A stretch of 62,000 nt of DNA from Prorocentrum cordatum (taxonomy: Eukaryota > Sar > Dinophyceae > Prorocentrales > Prorocentraceae): contig CAUYUJ010011558.1 of the NCBI GenBank assembly GCA_963575745.1, positions 591,780 to 653,779 of the forward strand. The letters run 5' to 3'. The translations under genes were made by a program, and so were the position numbers. Under the pieces are notes generated by a model. The model was given only the letters and a program-made list of their open reading frames with translations, was not told where the DNA came from and did not search any database. This document shows, piece after piece, positions 31,340-41,063 of the stretch (position 1 is its first letter; the number at the start of each line of letters is the position of its first letter).

Positions 31340-31361
31340 TCCGTAGCCCATCAGGCTCAGG
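31340..31361 (+). promoter_or_regulatory. SL-like motif upstream of transposon gene C
   Basis: TCCGTAGCC, five bases, then GGCTCAGG without the exact central run: 17 of 22 positions match the dinoflagellate leader without gaps. It is 72 bases before the ATG at 31434. Confidence 0.5.
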
Positions 31362-31433
31362 ATTCAGCGCGCGCGTGCGCTCGATAGCTTCTCGCTTGCT
31401 CGCGCACTGACTTTCGAGGCCCCGAGGCCCGAT

Positions 31434-31748
31434 ATGGCTCCGAAGAGGCGCGCTCCAGCTGGCGTCGTTGTCGCTGCCAGCGGGGGCACCGAGGCCGACC
31501 GCTTGAAGGAGAAGATCAGTGCCTTGAAGAAGGACCGTGATTTTTGGAAGGAAAAAGCCCTTGGGCTCGAGCGCTTCGTCGCTGCCGCGGCAAACAAGTC
31601 GGAGCAGAACAAGCACGCGAGGAAGGTGTTCATCGATGTCAGGCGGCTGCGGGTCGGCGCCTACACCGTGGGCGCGCAGGCCAAATCGACGCAGCTCGGC
31701 AGGCTGCAGCGCATCACGGGGTTGCCCGAGGTCTTGCCCAGCGCTTGA
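31434..31748 (+). CDS. Transposon accessory gene C, small basic coiled-coil protein
   Basis: 104 codons from ATG at 31434. It begins with a basic MAPKRRAP segment that could act as a nuclear-localisation signal. Residues ~22-60 form a highly charged heptad-like helix (EADRLKEKISALKKDRDFWK), likely a coiled coil. The C-terminal third has VRRLRVGAYTVG and ends at TGA 31746-31748. The frame is uninterrupted. No family recognised. It could be a DNA-binding or transposase-partner protein, which is inference from charge and context only. Confidence 0.5.
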   Translation: MAPKRRAPAGVVVAASGGTEADRLKEKISALKKDRDFWKEKALGLERFVAAAANKSEQNKHARKVFIDVRRLRVGAYTVGAQAKSTQLGRLQRITGLPEVLPSA

Positions 31749-32034
31749 GCACGGCTTTTGCTAGCCGAGAGCTGTCATTCGCCAGCGCGCGTGAGTGACG
31801 CGCCATATCCATATCGCGTAGCGCATGCGCTTCCATGAGCGTCCGTGCGCTTCCAGTTATCGGCCCCAGCGTTGACGCTGATCTCTCGAGCGTGGAAGTT
31901 CCAGCCCCACGCTGAACTTAACTCTTGCATGTCGTCGTCATCAGGTGTCCTGCAGTTGCTTTGGCTGTCATCCCCACGCGTCGTTGCACCATGTAGTGAA
32001 CGCGCTTCCGATCCCATGTCCAGGCCGTATTGGA
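31749..32034. other. Short intergenic stretch, no feature seen
   Basis: Unique mixed-GC sequence between gene C and repeat module 1. Confidence 0.4.
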
Positions 32035-32137
32035 TGTCCAACTGTTAGTGGAAGTAGTAGCAGTAGAATGAGGGGGAGGAGGAGGAGGAGGAGGGGGGGG
32101 GAGGGGGGAGGAGAAGAAGGCGGAGGCACCAATGGCA

Positions 32138-32170
32138 CATGTGATTTCTGAGGGGCTCAGAAATCACATG
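32138..32170. repeat. Perfect 15-bp hairpin, copy 1
   Basis: CATGTGATTTCTGAG at 32138-32152, loop GGG, then its exact inverted complement at 32156-32170. Recurs at 35220-35252 with loop GGT. Confidence 0.95.
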
Positions 32171-32440
32171 ACCAAGCCTGCGCGCGCACTTGCCAGGGGG
32201 AGGAGGAGGACGACGACGCAGAAGACGGAGGAAGAGGATGATGAGGGGGATAAGTCTTATGCAACACAAGCAGTTGCCAGGAGGAGGAGGAGGCAGGGGA
32301 CGATGAGGAGGAGAAGGAGGATAAGTATAAGGAGGGATGGGGGGAGGGAGGAGGAGGATTAGCCATCTGCGGCGCCGTCTCATTTCGTATGTGCCGTCGT
32401 TATCCTCGCCCCTTCCCTCCTCCTTCTCCTGGCTCCGTGG

Positions 32441-32441
<1 letters not shown>

Positions 32442-32534
<93 letters not shown>
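32442..32534. repeat. (CT)n microsatellite
   Basis: Almost uninterrupted CT repeat of ~90 bases inside repeat module copy 1. Copy 2 of the module has only a few CTs here. Confidence 0.95.
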
Positions 32535-32901
32535 CTCTCATGGGGTGGCCCCCTAGCCTCGCCCCCCATCCGCGTAGAATCATCAACAACAACAGCACAT
32601 GGAGTTCGAGCTGGGAAGAGATGTAGGGTAGCAGCGGGTCGTGGTATCATTGGTCATTGGCTTGCGTCGCATGTGTAGTCGCACTCTCTGCCCCCTCGCT
32701 CGCCCTTGCCATTGCCCCGCGCCCCGCCTCGCTCATCTCGTAGGTTGGCCCTCCACTTCGCCCCATTCTTATAAAGTCGTCACGCAACAAGCTGGGAATG
32801 TCATGGGCCCCGACCTCCGTTAACGCCCCCGGTGTGGCCCCGCAGTTTCTCGTGCCTAGCTGGGGGTTGGCATGTCACACGGGGGCCTCAGAGGTCAGAT
32901 A

Positions 32902-32953
32902 CGCAACGCCGAAGACAGATCCTCATATGAAAGGATCTGTCTTCGGCGTTGCG
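32902..32953. repeat. Perfect 22-bp-arm palindrome
   Basis: The left arm 32902-32923 begins CGCAACGCCGAAGACAG. The loop is CATATGAA (32924-32931). The right arm 32932-32953 is the exact inverted complement. It could form a very stable hairpin or cruciform. It lies between gene C and gene D. Confidence 0.95.
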
Positions 32954-33023
32954 CGCCCAGAAGGTTCGCCCATCCAGAAACGACTTACATACCTCATCCG
33001 CACATCTTCCATGCACCTCCTCC

Positions 33024-33045
33024 ACATCAGCCGTTTTGGCTGGAG
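33024..33045 (+). promoter_or_regulatory. SL-like motif upstream of transposon gene D (weak)
   Basis: AGCCGTTTTGGCT flanked by weaker matches: 15 of 22 positions of the spliced leader. The ATG of gene D is about 335 bases downstream, with a polypyrimidine-AG (GGTTTTTCTAG) at about 33330-33340 between them. Confidence 0.3.
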
Positions 33046-33379
33046 GCGCTGCGAGGCCGTGCGCCGCGCGGCTTCTTGCGTGGGCCTGCGCGGGCCTCCT
33101 CTGCAGCAGCCTCCTCTTTCGCGCTGCGCAGCTGCAGCAGGCGCCATCGTGGACAGGCTCCGCGCCAGGGACCTCGTCGCTGAGCGCAACCTCAGGCGCG
33201 GCCCGACGCAGCCGTCGACGCCGCCGCCGACGAGGCTGAGGCTGACGCCAGCGGGCGAGGCCAGCTGGGATGAGGAATCCAGTATATACAGATCCGGTTC
33301 TCTTGGTCCTCTCTCCCCGTCTCCTTCCTCGGTTTTTCTAGAGGGCGATGAGGCGTGGAGGAGGGCCGAGAGAACCGAC

Positions 33380-34274
33380 ATGTCTTGTTTTCTCTCATCC
33401 CAACCTCGACGGCGACGCGGCATCGCCGAGATCGCCGAGCAGGTGGGAGTGCTGGAGTACAACTCCTTTCGGCACACCACGTTGGCCGTCGTTGTGGACG
33501 ACTATGAGAACAACACGTTCCTCCAGAAGACCGAGGAGAGTACGCTGCGCATTGTCCAGATGTCGGCTGGCATGTATTTCAACACTGGCGTTGAGCTCTC
33601 GGGAGGGTGGATATGGAAGACGATCGACAAGGTCGAGGTCGAAGGCGGGGGGCTCAACACCTTCTATATCTTCCGTGCTGAGGACGGGCGGTGCGCTGCG
33701 AACGCGCTGTGGACTACAGCGCAGGTTCGGAAGGAGGCGGCCAACGACGGGAAGATCCTGCTCTGGTCCGCGGCGAGCGGCGACTTCGAGGACGCGCCCG
33801 TGCAGCCCCTGCACTACCCGTGGTGGACGACGTCAGAATCGGACGGGATGTCGGCGATGTCGGGCCATCACGCGTTCGAGCTGCTGCTCGAGGGCGGCGG
33901 CTCCGACAAGGGCGGCGGCTGCTCCGACAAGGGCGGCGGCTGCTCCGACAAGGGCGCTGGCTCCGACAAGGGCAAGGGCGCTGGCTCCGACAAGGGCAAG
34001 GGCGCTGGCTCCGACAAGGGCAAGGGCGGCGGCTGGCTCCGACAAGGGCAAGGGCGGCTCCGACATGGGCGGCGCTGGCTCCGACAAGGGCGGCACTGGC
34101 TCCGACGCGGGCTGGTGGGCGCCGCGTGGCAAGGGTGGCCATGGCGGCTGGATGCCGCGTTGCGCGAGCCTCATCCTGGACTACGAGGCGCGCAACTGGA
34201 ACGGCTTCGAGGCCAGGGTCGAGGAGTACAAGGCCAGCAGCGCGACGCTGCGCCAGCTCCTCGGCCTCGAGTAG
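33380..34274 (+). CDS. Transposon accessory gene D, GSDKG-repeat protein, one frame break
   Basis: ATG at 33380. Residues ~15-170 look globular (VGVLEYNSFRHTTLAVVVDD, later SGGWIWKTIDKVEVEG) with no recognised family. Then comes a low-complexity tract of GSDKGGGC and GSDKGKGA units (24-nt repeats, about 33896-34035). Near 34026-34036, inside the repeat, the frame changes. The other frame continues the same repeat (GSDKGGTGSDAG) and ends in an ordered tail (ARNWNGFEARVEEYK...LRQLLGLE) with TAG at 34272-34274. Slippage in the repeat or a consensus error would explain the break. A hairpin array starts 28 bases after the stop. Confidence 0.5.
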
Positions 34275-34302
34275 GCCGTCTGTAGGCCTTCATGCGGTTC
34301 AG

Positions 34303-34503
34303 CGTTTGACTACCGAGACTTGGTAGTCAAATGGAGGCGCATAGCGTTTGACTACCGAAACTTGGTAGTCAAACGTAGGACCACCGCCGTTTGACTATCA
34401 AGTCTTGGTAGTCAAACGCATGGTTGCATCCGTTTGACTACCGAAACTTGGTAGTCAAACGCAAGATCGCTGCGTTTGACTTCTAAGACTTGATAGTCAA
34501 ACG
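34303..34503. repeat. Array of five hairpins just 3' of gene D
   Basis: Five copies of CGTTTGACTACC, a 7-nt loop, GGTAGTCAAACG, at about 34303-34333, 34345-34375, 34388-34418, 34431-34461 and 34473-34503. Period is 42-43 bp with unique 11-13-nt spacers. Copies 2 and 4 have perfect 12-bp arms. Copy 1 has 10 bp, copy 3 one G-T wobble, and copy 5 two mismatches. The loop is mostly GAAACTT or a variant ending CTT. Location right after the stop suggests a structured 3' UTR, terminator or protein-binding array. Confidence 0.9.
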
Positions 34504-35079
34504 TTTTCGGGCGCACATGTCCCCGCGCGCCGTGGCGCCGCCTCGGGTGCCTGTCGGGGCATCTGGCGTGCCTTCAGAGACCGATCATCTAGCGGTGGAT
34601 GTTCGCCCGATGGGGTGGCGTTCGGGCCCTGGTCCAACTTCCGTTTATACGCCCATCGGCCCCCCAGGGGACCTCAACCCAGGGGGGGGGATGAGGAGGG
34701 GTGATGAGGAGGATGGAATGGATGAGGATGATGAGGATAATGAGGATGAGGAGAGTGAGGATGCTGATTGGTTTGCCACTCGGTCGGTCCAATTGGGCCC
34801 CCCCCCGATCCCCCCCCCCGCTCAGACGGTCTCTGCGTGCGCCCATATTTGAACAGGTTCGCGGTTAAGTCCGCGCTTTGCCTTTAGGCGCCGGGCCACA
34901 GGGAAATGCGCGGCTGGTCAACTCGGACCCATGGGACATTCAGTGCGAAAAATGTGTTGTTGAGTTTTGTTTCGAAACCCTTGGTTTCAATTGTTGTGTG
35001 GCTTGGCGTCGGCGCTATCAAGAGCACATTTGCTTTGCGCACCGACGCCGACAGTGGCAGCAGTTGTAGTAGTAGTAGG
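34504..35079. other. Intergenic, no gene recognised
   Basis: Includes a GAT/GAG-rich stretch at 34690-34770 that reads as an acidic peptide, and C runs near 34798-34820. No domain seen. Confidence 0.4.
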
Positions 35080-35610
35080 CAGTAGCAGTAGCAGTAGCAG
35101 TAGTACTGGTCGTAGGAGGAGGAGGAGGAGGAGGAGGCGGGGGAGGGGGAGGGATGGGTGCGAGGAGGAGGGGGTAGGGAGGGAGGTAAGAAGAGGCGAA
35201 GGATGGGGAACCATTGGCGCATGTGATTTCTGAGGGTCTCAGAAATCACATGACGCATCCTGCGCAATCACTAGCCAGGAGGAGGAGGAAGATGATGAGG
35301 ATAAGGAGGAGGACTACGATGCTGTGGAGGATGAGGGCAAGGCATAATATTGCACTTTCCAGGAGCTGGAGGACGAGGATGAGGCGGAGGACGAGACGGA
35401 GGGGGAGGAGGGGGGGGGGGGGGGATGGGGAGGAGGAGCCATATACGGTGCCGCTTCATTTCGTATATGTCGTCGTTCTCCTCACCCCCTTTCCCACCTC
35501 CATCTCCTGGCTCCGTGGCCTCTCTCGCTCATCTCATGGGGTGGCCCCCCACCTCGCCCCCTCCGTATCACGTCGCACATGCTGCATGTCGTGCGCGTCG
35601 AAACAGGGCT
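35080..35610. repeat. Repeated intergenic module, copy 2
   Basis: Same order of blocks as 32035-32620: AGT/GGA tract, hairpin (35220-35252), GGA tract, CATTTCGTAT, CTGGCTCCGTGGCCTCTCT, CTCATGGGGTGGCCCCC. It lies upstream of gene E. Confidence 0.7.
35220..35252. repeat. Perfect 15-bp hairpin, copy 2
   Basis: CATGTGATTTCTGAG, loop GGT, exact inverted complement. The arms are identical to 32138-32170, more conserved than the surrounding module. Confidence 0.95.
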
Positions 35611-35670
35611 CTGCAGAATTCGAGCATGATTGTGCGATTGCACATGGTGTACTCCAGCCCATCGCTTTTT

Positions 35671-35691
35671 TCCATAGCCGTTTGGCTCACG
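35671..35691 (+). promoter_or_regulatory. SL-like motif upstream of transposon gene E
   Basis: TCCATAGCCGTTTGGCTCA: 17 matches to the spliced leader with one single-base deletion. It is followed at 35820-35840 by T8 and an AG (a possible 3' splice site) before the first ATG at 35914. Confidence 0.45.
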
Positions 35692-35913
35692 AGCTTGACG
35701 GCTGGCTCCCTCACAAGCCTGACGGCTGACGCACGAGCCCGTTGGCTTGCGCACGCGCCTGCCGAACGGCAAGCTGCAGCTGCAGCTCGCTCGCGAAGGA
35801 GATATCCAGCGTGAAAGCCTTTTTTTTCCACGGCTCGTAGCGAAATCAACAGCAGCTCCGGCCCTACGCTCCAGAAGAGCGTCGCCGACACTCTGATCGG
35901 CACGTTGAACAAC

Positions 35914-38132
35914 ATGAAATGCTTCGGGCCAGCCGAAGCCACGCAGATTGTCGACGCTTTGAGGGGTGAGCCATACGGCGAAGATCAGACCAAGCGGATA
36001 ATGTCAATCGTCGACAGCGAGGTCGCTAAGGGCAGTGGCCCCGTCAAGACCGAAGGCTCCGCGAACAAGCAGTTGCTCAAAGAGTGGTGGTCGTACTTGA
36101 CGTCGTCTGGCTGGGTTGTAATCAATGACCCCAAGATTTCGCTGACTCGCAAGATGGCGACCTTGGTCGAACGCGGCGCGGCGGTTGGTTGCACTGAGCC
36201 TAGTGAGCAGACATGCACGTGGGCCTTAGCAACGTTGCTTGTCACGCATTACGACGCCCCACCCGAGCCGAGGAAGGTGCACGGCATCTTAGGGGATTTG
36301 AAGGCGTCGTTCAAGACAGAGAAAAAGGACTTCGGCTTTGGCCGCATCATGGAATATCCAGCTTCGCCATCCGAGCTTCCACCCGACATCTTCAATGCCG
36401 CCTGCCCTGGGGATGACCAGCCGACCAAGATCGAGCTTAAGGGCATAAACGTTATCGCGGACAAGATCTCGCTGCGCTCCAACAGAGGCCTGCTGAAAGC
36501 ATCTGTTGATTCAGATGCTAAGCTAAAGTTTCAAGAAGCAAGGGGCGAGCTTGGCTGCGCTCGCGGCCGTGACGCCGCAGCGCCCGCAGCCGACGCACGC
36601 GACGCATCGCCGGCAGGTGCGCTCGTTGCATCGCCGAACGACCCGATCGAGATGGGATTGGTTTACGAATACCAGCAGAAATTGCTCGAGTACCGCAGAG
36701 GGAAAAGCCAGGCGGCTGTGCAGAGCCCTTCGGCTCCTGACGTGAAGTCCGAGCAGCGAAGCAGCTTGGCTAGCCACCGCGCCGCTGATGGGACGCCGAA
36801 GGTGCAACCAGCCGCCAAGCACGAGCCATCTGTCAAGCATGAGCCAGAAGCGAAGGGTGAGGAGCAAGACGCTGTAAAGGGTGAGCACGACTCCGATGAT
36901 GATGCGAAGCACGGCGCCGCCGATGATGGCGACGGGCCGCGCGAAGAGGACTTGGGCCCCCGCGCCCGCGCTGCGATCCTCGCCCTCAAGAAGCGCAAGG
37001 TCAAGGCGAAGGAAGAAGCGAAGGCGACAGCCTTAGCTAAGAAGGATGCCGCTAAAGCCGCAGAGGAAGACGCGGCACCTGAGGCCAAGGCCGAGGCTCC
37101 ACCACGGAAGCGCCCAGCAGCAGCCGCTGCTGCCGTCGAGCCGACGAAGGCTGCGAAGGTCGAGCTTGCCGAGGCTGCAAAGGGCAAGGGTATGCCCAAG
37201 GATGCCGACTTGAAGCCGATCACGACGTCTAACATCATGGGCGCGATGCCGTCGTTGCCAAAGGATGGTTCGAACCCCCCGCCAGTGGCCTACAAGCAGG
37301 GAATCATCTACACGAGCCTCGAGGCCAGGCGCTTCCGGGCCCCCAGGAAGCGCGGCGATGCATGACGCTTAGCGAATCACCGCCAGCCAACGCACCGCTG
37401 CGTCTGGATTGATTGCGAGTGGCGCCCCGATGCCCCCCCCCCCCTCCTGAAAAGCTTGATTCAGCTACGGCGATGCGGTCGGTGTCTTGGGTACGTCGAG
37501 TCACGCTGCCTCCGCCCAACCATGTCGCGACGCCGTTGTTGGTCATGCTGGGAAGGGGGTGGGGCTGTATGTTATAGCTCGCCCGCGTGAACTTTCGGGG
37601 TAGTTTTGGCAGGTTTGTTTTGAGATCACGTGGCCCGATGGCCGCGACGTAAACCTCTTTGGCCACCCACTCAACAGCCACCCTCCCGCCTCCCCCCTCC
37701 CACGCCCTCCTCTAAAACATCAGCCACCCGTCGCGCGATAGAAATCCCCGGACGCCGCTGCGTCCAATCAGCCCCCCCCCCTCCCCCCGTGCCCAATCGC
37801 AGGCCCAATCGGTCCAATCAATCCAATCAGCCCCCCCTCGAAGGCTGTTGTGTCCAATCAGTCCAATCAGTCCGCCCCCCCCCCTCCTGCCCTTCACCGC
37901 TGCTTGCGTGTTCCACACCTTCACTTCGTTCGTCTTGGGATCGGGCCGTCTCTTGGCACTGATGGCCATGGGCGGGCGGGGCGGAATATCTCACACCATG
38001 CGCCTAAAGCCTCGCATGGGCTGGTCGGACAACTACTCCGAGAGGTCCACAGCTTGGGGGAGCCCTGAGCCGACCTCTGAGGCGTGGGCTGCAGCAGTGA
38101 AGGCGATCGACGACGCTCAGGCTAAGCCATGA
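35914..38132 (+). CDS. Transposon accessory gene E, Lys/Ala-rich nuclear-type protein, probably two exons
   Basis: Exon 1 runs from the first ATG (35914) to about 37359. Residues ~1-200 look globular (LLKEWWSYLTSSGWVVIND, SEQTCTWALATLLVTHYD). Residues ~255-430 are low-complexity, with KHEP repeats, acidic DSDDD, then Lys/Ala/Glu-rich helices. The end GIIYTSLEARRFRAPRKRGD meets GC at 37360 followed by an in-frame TGA. A GC-AG intron 37360-38009 (phase 0 at both ends) would join exon 2 (38010-38132: ...DNYSERSTAWGSPEPTSEAW..., TGA at 38130), which continues plausibly. GC donors are common in dinoflagellates. The intron is inferred, not shown. Family unknown. The basic/acidic tail suggests DNA or RNA binding. 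Confidence 0.5.
37764..37871. promoter_or_regulatory. CCAATCAG cluster
   Basis: Seven CCAAT words within about 108 bases, mostly in TCCAATCAG or CCCAATCG context, separated by C runs. It lies within the proposed intron of gene E and upstream of the transposase. It could be a simple minisatellite or a factor-binding cluster. Confidence 0.5.
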
Positions 38133-38322
38133 GACGCACATGGTGCCCCTACCATATAACCAGGATTTTCGCCGAACATACAAGCACTCCGTGCTGCGTT
38201 AGTTAACGCACTTGGTCCTCGAGAGCGCGTTATGAGTCGCGAGGCCAATCTCGAGAATTGCATGTCTGCTCGTCGCGTTGTCAGTTGGGCGCCCTTGTTG
38301 TGAAGCAAGTGCTTGCGTTCCG

Positions 38323-38344
38323 TCCGTAGCCCGTTTCGCTCGGC
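38323..38344 (+). promoter_or_regulatory. SL-like motif upstream of the transposase
   Basis: TCCGTAGCC followed by a degenerate TTT and GCTC: 16 of 22 leader positions. It is 37 bases before the ATG at 38382. Confidence 0.35.
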
Positions 38345-38381
38345 ATGCAGTCGGGCCGTTCAGCGTCTGGGGCCGTCTCGG

Positions 38382-40433
38382 ATGGAGCCGACGCGGGCTG
38401 CTAAGCTGCGCAGGCTGAATGAGTTCCGTCGTACCAAGCCTCACTGTACAGCTTCTGCGTTGGCTGCAATTATGGAGGACGTGAGACACAATGGGATCCC
38501 AGAGGTCATACATCGAAACTCCATGCGGGCCGCGAGAGATGCGGTCACCACAACTGTCGGCCAATACGGCCCTATTCTGCAACCCTTCACGTGTATTAAT
38601 GCAGAGGAAGAGCCAGCTAGCATACCAATCGCCTGCCCGTTCGCATCCTTAGCGGCAGCTGTCGAAGAGAGCGCAACCTTTCGGAAGTTCTTGAAGCGCC
38701 AGCTGATGCTTCACCCGCCGACGCCAGAACAGCCATGGAACTTGGTTTTGTATTCCGATGAAGTTACCCCAGGGAACCCCTTGTCACCAGCGAACCAAAG
38801 AACACCTATCTATATATTGGAGCTTCTTGGAATTTGGCGTGAGCGCGCTCAGTCACGAAGAGAGCTGGTTTGTGCTGATGACTGAGTTCTCCAAATCAGT
38901 TTCTTCTCTCTCTGCTGGGTTAAGCCAAGCATTCGCTGAGGCTATCAAATGCTTTTTCAAGCCTGATGGCTTTCATTTCCAAGACGGTGGCATGGCCCTT
39001 GATCTAGACGGGGATAGCTTCAGGCTGTTTGCGAAAGTGGGCGTGGTGTTGCAAGACGGCGGCGCTCATAAAACTGTCTGGCAAGCAAGGGGCGACAGCG
39101 CGTCCAAGTTTTGTATGCTTTGCAAGAATATATTCACACCTGATTCAAAGGTTGTTGAAGAGGACGGTTCAGCCATGTTGCGCTGTAACCAAATACATCT
39201 CGATGAGCTCGTGGCGTCCACGGACCATGAGCTTCGCGCGAATGCCAGGTATCTGGAACGCATGTCGCGGACTTTGTCAAATGATGAGTTTGTGATGTTG
39301 CAGCAAGCGTTGGGTTTGACGTTTGCTAAGCGGGGCTTGCTGCTCGATAGAGCCTTGGACAGGCTGGTCAACCCGACAGAGGTGTTTATGCATGACTATA
39401 TGCACGCGCTCTTCGTCGACGGTGTCGTGAATCTGGTGATTTACCTTACGTTCGAAGCCTTCATATCTGTTGGGCTCAACGGCGTGTGGGAGTCATTCTC
39501 GGAGTTCTTGGCACATTGGGCGTTCCCTGGGCGATTTCACGCTACGCATTTAGATAGCATTTTTAATGCTGATCGGAAAGACAAACATAGAAAGGCGCAA
39601 CACGTAAAATGCCAGGCATCTGATGTATTGTCTATCCTTGGCGTGCTGATGCTGTTCTGTCAGACGGTCCTGCGACCCATGGGGGCAGCCAGTGCGGCTT
39701 GCGACGCTATGATTTCTTGCGTTCAGTTGTCGGAGCTGGTAGTTGCAACCAGTCGGATCGACGTGAGCCCAGCGAGGCTTTTAGGTTGTGTTCATAAGTT
39801 TTTAGAGTCGTTTACTGCTGCTTTCGGGTATGAGTGCTTGACGCCCACCTCCCTGAGATACTTGAGAAAAACGGGCGGCTCTTAAATTGTTTTGTCCTTG
39901 AGAGGAAGCATAGAATGCCGAAGCGATACGCCACCGAATTGGCGAACATCTCTGGATCAGCCAGCAAGTCGTTGCTGAGCGAGTGCGTTGCCCACCACCT
40001 TTCTGCAATAGCAAGCCATAGTTTTGATTACGACGTTGGCTTGGTGCAGGGACGCAAGGCCCCCAAGAAAAGCAGACAGCTGATCATGGACGCATTGGGA
40101 TTGGAAGGCGATGATATCCCAGTCAACGTGGGCAAAGATTCTCGCTTCAGCCAGCTCGGCTTATGCACTCAAGGTGACGTTGTGCTTCTAAATGGCCCCG
40201 ATGGCATACTGGCCGCCCGCGTGAAATTGCATTTCGAGGTCAGTGGAGAAGCTGTTTCTATGATGGAGGTGATGGAGTTTTCTCAACGCATCCGTGGTAC
40301 TGCAAAGGCGGTGTGGAAACTGTCAGAGTCTCCAGTGCAATGTTGGGAGACTAAAGCCATCTTGGCTGCAGTAGAGCACTGCGTATACGCCGACGGCACC
40401 GTCGGCGCCATCCTGCCATTAGAGTTTTCATGA
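38382..40433 (+). pseudogene. CACTA/KDZ-like DDE transposase with two frame breaks
   Basis: ATG at 38382. The frame gives an N-terminal domain, then LVLYSDEVTPGNPLSP, whose Asp (38757-38759) matches the first catalytic Asp of the Tnp2/KDZ family (YSDD/E-x-x-x-x-N-PL). Near 38808-38818 (TCTATATATT) the reading moves to another frame: FCMLCKN, then HDYMHALFVDGVVN (Asp 39394-39396, matching the D-x-MH-D-x-x-EG motif) and AHWAFPGRF. Near 39831-39837 it shifts back to LDAHLPEILEKNGRLLNCF and FVLERKHR (Glu 39900-39902, matching the family's FE-x-KH motif), then ~170 codons to TGA at 40431. All three catalytic acidic residues are therefore present in order. It would excise and insert the element. 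As read it is broken twice, by decay or by consensus errors. Confidence 0.7.
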
Positions 40434-40849
40434 TAGGATTTGCTGGCGCGTCGCGCCCAGAGGAGAAACCATTCGCATACGCTGCGCGTACCGCCGCACA
40501 GCCCATCATCGCACGTTCAAGCCATTGCGGCTGAAGGCAACGAACAAGAGGAGGATGAGAAATGAGGAGGCTATAGGTCTTCCAGCTGCTCCGCTTCTCC
40601 TCCTCCTCCTCCTCCTCCTGCTTTTCCTCATGCCTGTCCTGCTCTTGCTGCTCCTTCCCCTCCTCCCGCCCCTCCTCCTGCTCCTCCGCCTGCTGTTTCC
40701 TCGTCCCCCCTCCTCCCCCTTCCCTCCTCACGTTTAAAACGATCAAAGCGGCATGCCGAAACCGAGGCCGAAGGCGGCGTGGGCGGCGGCGCCGCGCCGA
40801 AGGCGTCGAAAACTGAAGTTCAGCTCATATCAAGTGGTGCAACCAATGT
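40434..40849. other. 3' region of the transposase gene with CTC tract
   Basis: CTC/CTG-rich low complexity at 40590-40720. No ORF with a domain. Confidence 0.5.
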
Positions 40850-41028
40850 TGTGCTACATGCCGTGATGCAAACTATGTGGTGCATCCTCGCGGTGCAACC
40901 TACGTGGGGAAACCTATGCGGTACAACCTGTGTGGGGAAACCTATGTGGGGAAACCTATGCGGTGCAACGTATGTGGTGCATCCTATTTGGCGCAACCTA
41001 TGGTGCATCCTACGCGGCGCGGTGCAAC

Positions 41029-41029
<1 letters not shown>
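40850..41029. repeat. Subterminal 16-bp direct repeats at the right end of the transposon
   Basis: Imperfect repeats of TGTGGGGAAACCTATG and GCGGTGCAACCTATG words, about eight units. Likely transposase-binding or structural subterminal repeats by analogy with CACTA elements. Confidence 0.6.

Positions 41030-41063
<34 letters not shown>

Larger units (their letters stand above)
32035..32620. repeat. Repeated intergenic module, copy 1
   Basis: Order: GGA-rich tract, hairpin, more GGA-rich tract, then CATTTCGTAT, CCTGGCTCCGTGGCCTCTCT, CTCATGGGGTGGCCCCC. The same order recurs at 35080-35610. A partial third copy may start at 32680 (CTCGCTCATCTCGTAGGTTGGCCC). It precedes gene D, as copy 2 precedes gene E, so it may hold promoter or processing signals. 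Confidence 0.7.

Noticed and set aside
34303-34503. CRISPR array (regular repeats with unique spacers)
   Set aside because: The spacers are only 11-13 nt, the repeat is an almost complete palindrome, there are no cas genes, and the context is a eukaryotic transposon.
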